From JANOXC01 sp031418215 (lineage in GTDB: Bacteria; Bacteroidota; Bacteroidia; AKYH767-A; OLB10), in the NCBI GenBank assembly GCA_031418215.1, contig JANOXC010000092.1, positions 1-23,616 on the forward strand: a stretch of DNA of 23,616 bases. Reading direction: 5' to 3'. The notes beneath the pieces are model-generated. The model was not told the origin of the DNA and searched no databases. It worked only from the letters and a program-made list of their open reading frames with translations. Within the stretch, counting starts at the first letter, position 1; each line of letters begins with the position of its first letter. Made by a program: the position numbers and the translations under genes. Positions 15,751 to 23,616 of this stretch are shown here, piece by piece.

Positions 15751-16370
15751 TGATCAGTAAAAACCGTTCCCTTCACCTCTTACTAAGGACCATTGTAATT
15801 TGTTTCTTGAACTTGCTTTCAATTAATGTTCACGCTGAAAAAGAAATTGATTTAAAAGATTTCCAATTACTAAATGTAGATGGTAAAGTAGTTTCATTAA
15901 AAGATTATACCAAGGCTAAAGGATTCATCATCATATTCACTTGCAATCACTGCCCTTTTGCAAAACTTTACCCGAAGAGAATGAATCAATTGAATGAGAA
16001 ATACAATATGGCAGGAATTCCTTTGCTTGCCATTAGCTCAACTGATACTTTAGTTTATGAAGAAGATAATTATGCCAATATGATTGCTAAATCAATTAAA
16101 GATGAAATTAATTTCCCTTACCTTTTGGATGGCGATCAAAAAGTTGCCAAAGCATTCGGGGCACAGAAAACACCACATGCCTTTATCATTTGGAAAGAAA
16201 ATGGAAAATTTATTATCAAGTACAGTGGAGCAATTGATGATAATGGCGCCGAGCCTGATAAAGTCAAAAATCAGTATGTTGACAAAGCTGCAGAAGCATT
16301 ATTAGCTGGAAAAGAAGTGGAAATAAAAGAAACAATGTCTATTGGATGCCAGATACATTTTAGAAAGTAA
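15750..16370 (+). CDS. Exported thioredoxin-like (AhpC/TSA, redoxin) protein
   Basis: A 206-residue thioredoxin-fold protein with an N-terminal signal peptide (LLLRTIVICFLNLLSINVHA). The redox motif CNHC is at residues 65-68, in the context FIIIFTCNHCPFAKLYPKRM. TPHAFII (about 141-147) provides the cis-proline. A further Cys200 lies near the C-terminus in SIGCQIHF. It resembles the TlpA/redoxin proteins that reduce periplasmic disulfides or deliver reducing power to copper-site assembly. The start overlaps the multicopper-oxidase stop in TAATG, so the two are translationally coupled. A role in reducing cysteines or copper for the oxidase is an inference from context. Confidence 0.88.
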   Translation: MISKNRSLHLLLRTIVICFLNLLSINVHAEKEIDLKDFQLLNVDGKVVSLKDYTKAKGFIIIFTCNHCPFAKLYPKRMNQLNEKYNMAGIPLLAISSTDTLVYEEDNYANMIAKSIKDEINFPYLLDGDQKVAKAFGAQKTPHAFIIWKENGKFIIKYSGAIDDNGAEPDKVKNQYVDKAAEALLAGKEVEIKETMSIGCQIHFRK

Positions 16371-16377
16371 TGAATTC

Positions 16378-17961
16378 ATGAAAAAATATATTTTAATTGC
16401 CTCATTTCTTATCTTAAGTCTTAAGTCGCAAGCACAAAGAAATGTGCTATTACTAATTGCCGATGATATTGGCACTGATTATTTTGGTTTTTATGAAGAC
16501 CATAAGGATACGGTAGATGTTCCCCATATCAGAGCCTTATTAAATAATGGTGTTCGTTTTCAAAATGCAATGTCTAATCCGGTTTGTTCAGCAACAAGAT
16601 CCGGAATGCTTACAGGAAGGTATAGTTTTAGAACAGGTGTTGGAGGAATCGTAGGTGGAACAGGTGGCTCGGGTCAGCTTGATACATCAGAAATTACCAT
16701 TCCCCGATTGTTGAATTTTTTCAACCCCAATATTGCCAAATGTCATATTGGCAAATGGCATCTGAACAACCCGACACCAACTACCAATTTGCTTTTCCCA
16801 CTCGTTTTAGGATACAACCATTTTGAAGGCCCTTTTATCGGAGCATTACCGAGCTATACCAACTGGACAAAATATACGAATGGAGTAGCCAGTACCATTA
16901 CACATTATGCTACTTCTGAAAATGTAGATAATGCAGTAAGCTGGGTGAAGTCTCAAAATAACAAACCATTTTTCTTATGGATGGCATTTAATGCACCACA
17001 TGCTCCCTATCATTTGCCACCTGCCGGACTTCATTCTTACACGAATTTAAGTGGTACGACGCAAGATATTAATCAAAACCCAAAATCTTATTTTAAAGCA
17101 GCACTGCAAGCACTTGATACTGAAATCGGAAGGCTTTTAGATTCATTACAAGTTTTAAATAAATTAGATAGTACTGATATTATTTTTATCGGGGATAACG
17201 GCAATACGATTCAGACTGCTCAAATTGTGAATACTAAAAGATCAAAAGGAACTATTTATCAGTACGGGGTTCATGAACCTTTTATTATTTCAGGACCATC
17301 AGTAGTTAATCCAGGAAGAGTTAGTAATGCATTGGTCAATACAACAGATTTATTTTCAACAATACTGGAACTATTTGGCGACACAACATGGCAATCACAA
17401 ATACCAATAAACAAGCCGGTTGACAGCAGAAGTATTTTACCGATTTTAAAAAATCAGACGTCGCAAGTCCGTGATTGGAGTTTTACTGAGAATTTCAAAT
17501 TAACACCTGATTCAACGGATGGAAAGGCCATGCGAAACATGGATTACAAATTATTAAATTTTGATTATGGCCATCAGGAATTTTACAATCTCACCAATGA
17601 CACACTAGAATTAAACAACCTATTGACAGGAACAATGTCAGCAACAGCCATCACCAATTACAATTATTTATGCAATGAAATGACTAACCTGGTAGGTGTC
17701 GGAACATTTTGCACTGCTGTGGGAATTCAGGAAGCAGCATATAAACCATCCATCAGTGTTTATCCAAATCCATTTACTTCTCATATTTATTACAAATCAA
17801 CTAATGCCACAATAAAGTTCGAGTTAAGAAATTGTTTTGGACAACTTATATCATCCGGAAACAACATTGATGAAAAAGATTTTTCCTATTTAGCAAATGG
17901 CATGTACTTTCTTAACATTATAGATAGAAATTCTACAACTATTAAAGTTATTAAAGAGTAA
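16378..17961 (+). CDS. Sulfatase (arylsulfatase family) with T9SS sorting domain
   Basis: A 527-residue type I sulfatase that should hydrolyse sulfate esters after conversion of its active-site Cys to formylglycine. The motif CSATR is at residues 70-74 (followed by SGMLTGR), with metal ligands in IADDIG (28-33) and GDNGN, and the GKWH motif. The start at 16378 gives a signal peptide (MKKYILIASFLILSLKSQAQ); a longer frame starts at 16342 inside the previous gene but buries the signal peptide and is rejected. The last 75 residues form a type A T9SS sorting domain (SVYPNPFTSHIYY, then LANGMYFLNI). The start is 7 bases after the redoxin gene and the stop overlaps the MbnP-like start (TAATG). A sulfatase is unexpected in a copper cluster; its substrate is unknown. 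Confidence 0.92.
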   Translation: MKKYILIASFLILSLKSQAQRNVLLLIADDIGTDYFGFYEDHKDTVDVPHIRALLNNGVRFQNAMSNPVCSATRSGMLTGRYSFRTGVGGIVGGTGGSGQLDTSEITIPRLLNFFNPNIAKCHIGKWHLNNPTPTTNLLFPLVLGYNHFEGPFIGALPSYTNWTKYTNGVASTITHYATSENVDNAVSWVKSQNNKPFFLWMAFNAPHAPYHLPPAGLHSYTNLSGTTQDINQNPKSYFKAALQALDTEIGRLLDSLQVLNKLDSTDIIFIGDNGNTIQTAQIVNTKRSKGTIYQYGVHEPFIISGPSVVNPGRVSNALVNTTDLFSTILELFGDTTWQSQIPINKPVDSRSILPILKNQTSQVRDWSFTENFKLTPDSTDGKAMRNMDYKLLNFDYGHQEFYNLTNDTLELNNLLTGTMSATAITNYNYLCNEMTNLVGVGTFCTAVGIQEAAYKPSISVYPNPFTSHIYYKSTNATIKFELRNCFGQLISSGNNIDEKDFSYLANGMYFLNIIDRNSTTIKVIKE

Positions 17962-18716
17962 TGAGGGCTGCTCTTGGTAAATTTTTTATCGCGGTTTCTT
18001 TTTTATTTTTTTCAACTAATAAATTATTTTCTACTGATCTCAAGGTTCCTTTAAAAAACAATGCTGTGATTTTAAGGTTTGAAAACTTTGTTGGAATGGA
18101 TTCCTTAAAACTGGATGACGTTACCTATAAAAATGAAATAGGTCAATCCTATACTGTTTCAAAATTCAAGTATTACATCAGTAATATTTCATTAAAGACA
18201 GATGCCGGAAAAGAGTTTATTGTAAATAGGTCCTATTTAATTGATGAAGAGGAAACAGGTGCCCAAACAATTGAGTTAAAAGATGTTCCTGCGCAGTATT
18301 ACACTTCAATAAATTTCATAATCGGAGTTGACAGTTTGCATAATTGCAGTGGAATACAAGCAGGAGATCTTGACCCGGTTAAAGGAATGTTCTGGGCATG
18401 GAATACAGGATATATATTTTTAAAACTGGAAGGAAAATCGCCAAGCTCAACTACCAAAGGTAATATTTTCGAATACCATATTGGCGGTTTTACGAAGCCG
18501 AATAACTGTATAAGAAGAATCCATTTAAAGATAGAAAAATCAGTTGGGGAAAATGAAATTATTAATGTAATTCAAATCAAGACCGATATTGCAGAGATTT
18601 TTAAAAATCCCAATACAATTGACTTCGCCAAAACAGCTATTGTGACTGATGCCAAATATGCGACTGACATGGCCAATAATTACAGTGATATTTTTTCCAT
18701 TATAGAAGTGAAATAA
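17961..18716 (+). CDS. MbnP-like copper-binding protein
   Basis: A 251-residue exported protein of the MbnP family. Family members bind copper, partly through a modified tryptophan (kynurenine) installed by the diheme protein MbnH. The features seen are the N-terminal signal peptide, the repeated beta-strand start (AVILRFENFVGMDSLKLDD), the KYYISNISLK segment, IGVDSLHNCSG, LDPVKGMFWAWNTGYIFLKLEG with two tryptophans, and EYHIGGF. No diheme cytochrome partner gene (CXXCH motifs) is in the window, so the tryptophan modification, if it occurs, needs a distant partner. It is the last gene of the coupled set and starts in the TAATG of the sulfatase. It supports a copper function for the whole cluster. 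Confidence 0.87.
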   Translation: MRAALGKFFIAVSFLFFSTNKLFSTDLKVPLKNNAVILRFENFVGMDSLKLDDVTYKNEIGQSYTVSKFKYYISNISLKTDAGKEFIVNRSYLIDEEETGAQTIELKDVPAQYYTSINFIIGVDSLHNCSGIQAGDLDPVKGMFWAWNTGYIFLKLEGKSPSSTTKGNIFEYHIGGFTKPNNCIRRIHLKIEKSVGENEIINVIQIKTDIAEIFKNPNTIDFAKTAIVTDAKYATDMANNYSDIFSIIEVK

Positions 18717-18771
18717 TTACTTTTCAATAATTAATATAAATAATTTCCAATAAGCATCTACTGACAAAAAA

Positions 18772-18800
18772 AACAGGATAAGATTTAATCCTACCCTGTT
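18772..18800 (-). terminator. Intrinsic terminator of the giant repeat-protein gene
   Basis: In the minus-strand RNA, AACAGGGUAGGA pairs with UCUUAUCCUGUU over 12 bp with two G-U pairs, a 5-nt loop and a following U run. In the plus-strand RNA the same two positions are A-C mismatches, so it should work mainly for the minus gene. Confidence 0.8.
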
Positions 18801-18834
18801 CCTTTAGTAAAAAACATTTTATTATTTCAATTCA

Positions 18835-21800
18835 TTATTCATTCTTCATAATTTTAATTGCTTGTTTGAGTTGCCCTTGAATAACCAAAACAAAATAAAC
18901 ACCGGGTCGCAGGTCACTTCCAATACTTACGCTTCCCGATGAATTTTTCATTGATTGAACTTCTCTTCCCGCTACATCGGTAATAATAATATTTGCTTCC
19001 TCCTCAAGCGGAGAAATATAAGCAATGGTAATACTATTTTCAAATGGGTTAGGATATGCTTTCACAACCATTTTTACTTTAGGTTCCTCTGTAGCTATCA
19101 TACGAGGTGAAGAATTGGAACAATCGGTATCAATAACAGGCTCAGTATTGCTGCCTGTTTTGCTTGGACTTGCATGAACTGAAGTAATAAGTGGCCTGCC
19201 AAATCCTGCAGCGCCAAAAGCTGAGCCTTTTACTTTTACTTCATACCATACGTCATAGATCCAATTGGGATAAGATGGATTTGGAGTGTAATTTGAATTA
19301 GAAGCCGGCGAATTAGTATTTAACACATAACTGAAAGTGTTGAAATTCTGATCAAGTGAAGTGGTTGCACTCACAATATCACCTGCACTTCCTTTCATCA
19401 TTTTACCATCACCTCCTGAAACTCCTAAACACTTATACCCTGAAGGAACAGTGTTCGAAGCAGAAATATAATCAAGTTTGAATTCCATCTTCAATTTTCC
19501 ACTTCCATCATACAATGCAATCTGCACCTTATCTGATCCTACCAAATCATTGAACTTATGGCCCGAAGTCCAACCAACAGCATTGGTACCATAAGTATTG
19601 TCTACAAAGTTTTTGGAGAACGTTGTTCTGATAGTATACTCATCAGTAGTGGAGTTATACGTCCATGTCTGACTTGCTTTTACACTATTATGCGAAACAC
19701 CTTGATAGCATATTTTATCGGTATCTACCAGTTGTGGTGGTGGTGGTGGCTGTGTAGCTGATGGTAAACAATTTTCATCAGGAATATGTATCGTTGTGCA
19801 TGTTTCGCCAACATCACCACCGGTTTTATTTTGATCACCATCATGCACCATAAACTGTAAACGATAGTGATGTCCGGGCAATAATCCCAAATCATTTGCA
19901 TTCCATGCCACTTCAGCGCCGTATTTTTCACCATTAAGGCTTGCAAATCCTCCAAGAGGGGTATCTGATCCGCTACCTAGTGTCCAGTCATTTTGCACCG
20001 GATCGGCATCTGTAGTTACGGTAACCAATGGAGGGTTCCTGGTATTATCAATCAACTTTACAGCCGACTTCCATGTTCCACAAACTTTATGTGGGGGAAC
20101 ACCAACACCTCCTTGTTGCCAATCACCAACACGACTTCCTATTCCATTTACAGTTAGGTCAGTGATAAATAATGCAGGCCATAACGGTCGACCGCCTCCT
20201 GCTGCAACATCATTTCCAGCAAGAGCTCCACTGGAAATAGTATCGCCAACCAAAGGATTATTTAAGCATCCGGGCGACGCAGGTGTTGGGCTTACAATAA
20301 AATTCGTTGATGTAATACCGGACGCTGTTTTTACATCTACTCTTTTAACTCCCAATAAAAGTGCATGCTCATCACTATACCATAATTTGATAACTGAACC
20401 CTTGTAACCACAGGAAGTAGTTCCGGGATCAGATGCTCTTAGTACTTCGCTTTCATTAAAAATTGCTGCTGAACGAGGCAAATTACTATTGTCAGGATAA
20501 CTTAGATTACATGTGCAATTTAATGCTGCTACAGTTGCTTTTGTTGTGGCCGTTACTGTAACTCCTGCCAAAGCGCCTGCTGCAATTGCAGAATTAATAT
20601 AAGTATCTGTAATAGTGAAGGTATGGGTACAAATAGCAGTATCGCCAGGAGCAAGTGGACCCCAATTGCAAATTATGATGTCATCCGCAGAATTATTCGG
20701 AGTACCATGGTTATCAATAATATTTCCGGAAGCACTAGCATTAATTCCATTATTTGTTACAACGTAGGTGTACTTAACGTTGGTTGCAACACCTTGCGGG
20801 AACTCGCAAATATCAGGTGATAAACGAAGGCTGATTGCACAAGGCTGAATAATCAATGTCTTGTTTGCGGAACTAAAACAGCCATTTGCAGCTGTTACAG
20901 TAACATTGTAGACTCCTGCTGTTGAAACAGAAATTGAAGCGGTTGTTGCTCCCGTATTCCACAAATAAGTTCCAGATCCTGAAACAGTAAATGTTGAACT
21001 TGTTTCCTGGCATATATTATTGTCGCCTGTTATGCTGCAAACTGAAACACTTCCAGGTGTATGTGTAACACCTGATTCCGGATCGCAGGCATCAATGGTG
21101 CAAGCAATTCCATCATTAACACTTATAGGCTCATGAGAAACTCCGGTTTGTGGATCACAGCCATCTATTGTACATAAATCATTGTCGTCGGTTTCAATTA
21201 CGGCATGTGAAACAATTCCTGTTTGCGGGTCACAATCATCCGTTGTACAAGCATTCTGATCATCTGAATTAATTGCATTATGATAGACTCCCGTTTCTGT
21301 ATCGCATCCATCTGTGGTACAAACGTTGTTGTCGTTCGTATTAATTGCATTATGATAAACACCTGTTGACGGGTCGCATCCATCTGTGGTACAAACATTT
21401 TGATCATCGATATTGATTGGAGAATGACTTGATCCATTAATAGGATCACATACATCAATGGTACAAGCATCTTGATCATCTATGTTAATTGTTGTATGTG
21501 ACATACCGGTTATTGGGTCACAAGCATCGGTGGTACATACATTATTATCATCGAAATTGATTGGTGTATGTGAAGGACCGTTTGTTGGGTCACAAGCATC
21601 GGTGGTACAAACATTATTATCATTTACATTGATTGGCGTGTGCGAAGGACCGAATATTGGGTCGCAAGCATCGGTGGTACATACATTATTATCATTTACA
21701 TTGAAAGGTGTATGTGACGGGCCACTTATTAGGTCGCATGCATCAGTAGTACATACATTGTTATCATTCACATTGATTGCCGTATGAGAGGGGCCCGTTA

Positions 21801-23616
21801 CAGGATCACAATCATCAGTAGTGCAAACATTTTGATCATCAACACTGATTGTGGTATGAGAAGGGCCATTTACCGGGTCGCAACCATCCGTTGTACAAAC
21901 ATTATTATCATTCACATTGATTGCTGTATGAGATGGGCCAGTTAACGGATCACAATCATCAGTAGTGCAAACATTTTGATCATTAACATTAACAGGATTA
22001 TGATAAACCCCTGATAAAGGATCACAACCGTCAGTCGTACATACATTCTGATCGCTGGGGTTTACGGGGATATGCGACGGACCTGTCACTGGATCACAAG
22101 CATCTGTTGTACATAAATCATTATCATTGCTATTAATTGGATTATTGTATATACCGGTTTCTGTATCACAACCATCTGTTGTACAAACACTGTTATCGTC
22201 GGTATTCACCGGATTATGATAAATTCCCGTTGAAGGATCACAGCCGTCAGTCGTACATATATTTTGATCGTCAGTATTGATAAGCATGTGTGAAGGCCCG
22301 GTTATCGGATCGCATGCATCAGTGGTACAAGCATTGTTATCATCGAAATTAATTGGCGCATGCGAAGGTCCATTTACAGGATCACAGGCATCAGTGGTAC
22401 ATACGTTATTATCATTCACATTTAACGTCGAATGCGTTGGACCATTGATCGGATCACAAGCATCTGTTGTACATACATTATTATCATCGACATTGATTTG
22501 TGTATGCGAAGGTCCTGATACTGGGTCACAAGCATCTGTTGTACATATATTATTATCATTAATATTAACTGGTATATGAGAAGGACCTGTAACAGGATCA
22601 CAGGCATCTGTAGTGCAAATATTATGGTCATTTACATTTACGGCAACATGTGATGGGCCGGTTATCGAATCACAACAGTCCGTAGTACAAACGTTGTGGT
22701 CATTAAAATTAATCTGCTTATGAGAAATACCTGTAATCGGATCACAAGCATCCGTTGTACACACATTATTATCATTGAAATTGATCTGTGTATGAGATGG
22801 CCCTGTTATTGGGTCACAAGCATCTGTTGTACAAACATTTTGATCATCTACACCAATTGCAGTATGTGATGGGCCTGTAATTGGATCACAGGCATCTGTA
22901 GTACAAACATTTTGATCATCTATATTGATTGGTGTATGAGATGGCCCTGTAGCTGGATCACAATCATCGGTTGTACAAATATTTTGATCATTTATATTAA
23001 CAGGATTATGGTAAACTCCTGTTTCAGTATCGCAACCATCAGTAGTGCAAACGCTGTTATCATCCGTATTCACCGGATTATGATAAACACCAGATGAAGG
23101 ATCACAACCATCATTTGTACAAACATTTTGGTCGTCTAGATTGATCGGCGTATGCGATGGCCCTGTTATTGGATCGCAAGCATCAGTGGTACATGCATTT
23201 TGATCATCTACACTAATTGCGTTATGAGAAGGACCTGCTGTTGGGTCACAGGCATCTGTTGTACATACATTTTGATCATTTACATTGATTGGTAAGTGTG
23301 ACGGACCCGTTATTGGGTCACAGGCATCTGTTGTACATACATTTTGATCATCTACACTTTTTGAATTTTGCGACAGACCTGCAGTTGGTTCACAGGCATC
23401 TGTTGTGCAAATATTATTGTCATTTACTTTGATGGCAACATGTGAAGGACCGGTTATAGAATCACAACAGTCCGTAGTACATACGTTATGGTCATTAAAA
23501 TTAATCTGCTTATGAGAAGGACCTGTAATCGGATCACAAGCATCCGTTGTACAAACATTATTATCATTTACATTTATTGGTGTATGAATTGGACCGGTTG
23601 ATGGGTCACATCCATC
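18835..23616 (-). CDS. Giant T9SS-secreted protein with CTDC-type 24-residue repeats, N-terminus off-window
   Basis: The frame is open to the window end, so the start (a GTG at 23073 is internal) is outside; 1593 residues are visible. The N-terminal part is an array of 24-residue repeats with consensus DDNNVCTTDACDPITGPSHT (plus PINV). There are 35 complete units and 16 residues of another. Each unit has two Cys that could pair, and many Asp/Asn that could bind Ca2+. The pattern resembles Pfam Dicty_CTDC of Dictyostelium extracellular matrix proteins, although the Cys before the His is missing. After the array come an Ig/PKD-like domain (TYLWNTGATTASISVSTAGVYNVTV), a conserved-repeat-like domain, a long beta-rich region with a PPPPPQ linker, and a type A T9SS sorting domain (KAYPNPFENSITI through IKIMKNE). 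It is probably a surface adhesin or matrix protein (inference). Confidence 0.93.
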   Translation of the reverse strand, partial: DGCDPSTGPIHTPINVNDNNVCTTDACDPITGPSHKQINFNDHNVCTTDCCDSITGPSHVAIKVNDNNICTTDACEPTAGLSQNSKSVDDQNVCTTDACDPITGPSHLPINVNDQNVCTTDACDPTAGPSHNAISVDDQNACTTDACDPITGPSHTPINLDDQNVCTNDGCDPSSGVYHNPVNTDDNSVCTTDGCDTETGVYHNPVNINDQNICTTDDCDPATGPSHTPINIDDQNVCTTDACDPITGPSHTAIGVDDQNVCTTDACDPITGPSHTQINFNDNNVCTTDACDPITGISHKQINFNDHNVCTTDCCDSITGPSHVAVNVNDHNICTTDACDPVTGPSHIPVNINDNNICTTDACDPVSGPSHTQINVDDNNVCTTDACDPINGPTHSTLNVNDNNVCTTDACDPVNGPSHAPINFDDNNACTTDACDPITGPSHMLINTDDQNICTTDGCDPSTGIYHNPVNTDDNSVCTTDGCDTETGIYNNPINSNDNDLCTTDACDPVTGPSHIPVNPSDQNVCTTDGCDPLSGVYHNPVNVNDQNVCTTDDCDPLTGPSHTAINVNDNNVCTTDGCDPVNGPSHTTISVDDQNVCTTDDCDPVTGPSHTAINVNDNNVCTTDACDLISGPSHTPFNVNDNNVCTTDACDPIFGPSHTPINVNDNNVCTTDACDPTNGPSHTPINFDDNNVCTTDACDPITGMSHTTINIDDQDACTIDVCDPINGSSHSPINIDDQNVCTTDGCDPSTGVYHNAINTNDNNVCTTDGCDTETGVYHNAINSDDQNACTTDDCDPQTGIVSHAVIETDDNDLCTIDGCDPQTGVSHEPISVNDGIACTIDACDPESGVTHTPGSVSVCSITGDNNICQETSSTFTVSGSGTYLWNTGATTASISVSTAGVYNVTVTAANGCFSSANKTLIIQPCAISLRLSPDICEFPQGVATNVKYTYVVTNNGINASASGNIIDNHGTPNNSADDIIICNWGPLAPGDTAICTHTFTITDTYINSAIAAGALAGVTVTATTKATVAALNCTCNLSYPDNSNLPRSAAIFNESEVLRASDPGTTSCGYKGSVIKLWYSDEHALLLGVKRVDVKTASGITSTNFIVSPTPASPGCLNNPLVGDTISSGALAGNDVAAGGGRPLWPALFITDLTVNGIGSRVGDWQQGGVGVPPHKVCGTWKSAVKLIDNTRNPPLVTVTTDADPVQNDWTLGSGSDTPLGGFASLNGEKYGAEVAWNANDLGLLPGHHYRLQFMVHDGDQNKTGGDVGETCTTIHIPDENCLPSATQPPPPPQLVDTDKICYQGVSHNSVKASQTWTYNSTTDEYTIRTTFSKNFVDNTYGTNAVGWTSGHKFNDLVGSDKVQIALYDGSGKLKMEFKLDYISASNTVPSGYKCLGVSGGDGKMMKGSAGDIVSATTSLDQNFNTFSYVLNTNSPASNSNYTPNPSYPNWIYDVWYEVKVKGSAFGAAGFGRPLITSVHASPSKTGSNTEPVIDTDCSNSSPRMIATEEPKVKMVVKAYPNPFENSITIAYISPLEEEANIIITDVAGREVQSMKNSSGSVSIGSDLRPGVYFVLVIQGQLKQAIKIMKNE
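21046..23616 (-). repeat. Array of 72-bp coding repeats with an 864-bp higher-order period
   Basis: Thirty-five complete units of 72 bp (24 codons; one unit has a 25th codon), plus 16 codons of another at the window edge. The unit is diverged at the DNA level but constant in length. A distinctive two-unit block, with GVYHN or GIYHN endings and the CDTETG variant, appears three times at exactly 864-bp spacing (12 units): around 23066, 22202 and 21338. A second marker pair, with the CCDS variant, recurs after 11 units. Confidence 0.93.

Noticed and set aside
16342..16377. Longer N-terminus of the sulfatase starting inside the redoxin gene
   Set aside because: It would place 12 residues before a good signal peptide; the ATG at 16378 gives a normal signal sequence and a 7-base gap.
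21482..22579. Open frames on the plus strand opposite the repeat array
   Set aside because: They are repetitive mirror frames of the 72-bp coding repeats and show no independent protein features.
21046..23616. Regular 72-bp repeats as a CRISPR array
   Set aside because: The repeats are contiguous coding units with a preserved reading frame and no unique spacers.
21046..23616. Thrombospondin type 3 calcium repeats
   Set aside because: The Asp/Asn-rich units look similar, but the spacing (24 residues with CTTDxCD) fits the CTDC pattern better than the TSP3 DxDxDG pattern.

Overview
The window looks like a chromosomal segment of a Bacteroidota bacterium, probably from the Chitinophagales/Sphingobacteriia side of the phylum (inference). 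The signs are several cargo proteins with type IX secretion (T9SS) C-terminal sorting domains, DUF6427 and PorG/DUF6089-like envelope proteins, a Bacteroidota-type promoter (TTTG-N19-TATATTTG), genes without clear Shine-Dalgarno sites, and AT-rich DNA.

Layout. 1-8100 holds mostly housekeeping and envelope genes: a DUF6427 membrane protein (5' end off-window), an M1 aminopeptidase lipoprotein (-), a MazG-like pyrophosphohydrolase, a YCF48-like T9SS protein (-), an IscS-like cysteine desulfurase and a PorG-like outer-membrane protein. 8157-9500 is a tRNA region: tRNA-CAU (probably Ile2), a short ribosome hibernation factor, then a striking tRNA-Val locus. In that locus a good promoter is followed by two identical 87-bp units carrying a tRNA-Val 5' part whose anticodon arm is replaced by a palindrome. 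Next come an intact tRNA-Val(UAC), a small GIY-YIG nuclease gene, and a truncated tRNA-Val 3' part carrying the same palindrome. It reads like a selfish element that inserted in, and regenerated, a tRNA gene.

9640-12390 looks like a T9SS cargo gene broken into a signal-peptide fragment and a C-terminal fragment, with a beta-lactamase-like serine hydrolase gene and a hairpin-rich sequence between them. 12565-18716 appears to be one regulatory and functional unit: ECF sigma factor, short membrane protein (candidate anti-sigma), Spy/CpxP-like periplasmic protein, multicopper oxidase, thioredoxin-like protein, sulfatase and MbnP-like copper-binding protein. Very short or overlapping junctions and shared copper chemistry suggest an envelope copper or redox-stress locus. 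18835-23616 (-) is the C-terminal part of a giant T9SS-secreted protein with 35 complete 24-residue cysteine-rich repeats (CTDC type, as in Dictyostelium matrix proteins); its N-terminus lies beyond the window.

The strongest candidates for something undescribed are the tRNA-Val/GIY-YIG/palindrome arrangement, then the repeat protein and the sigma-controlled copper cluster.
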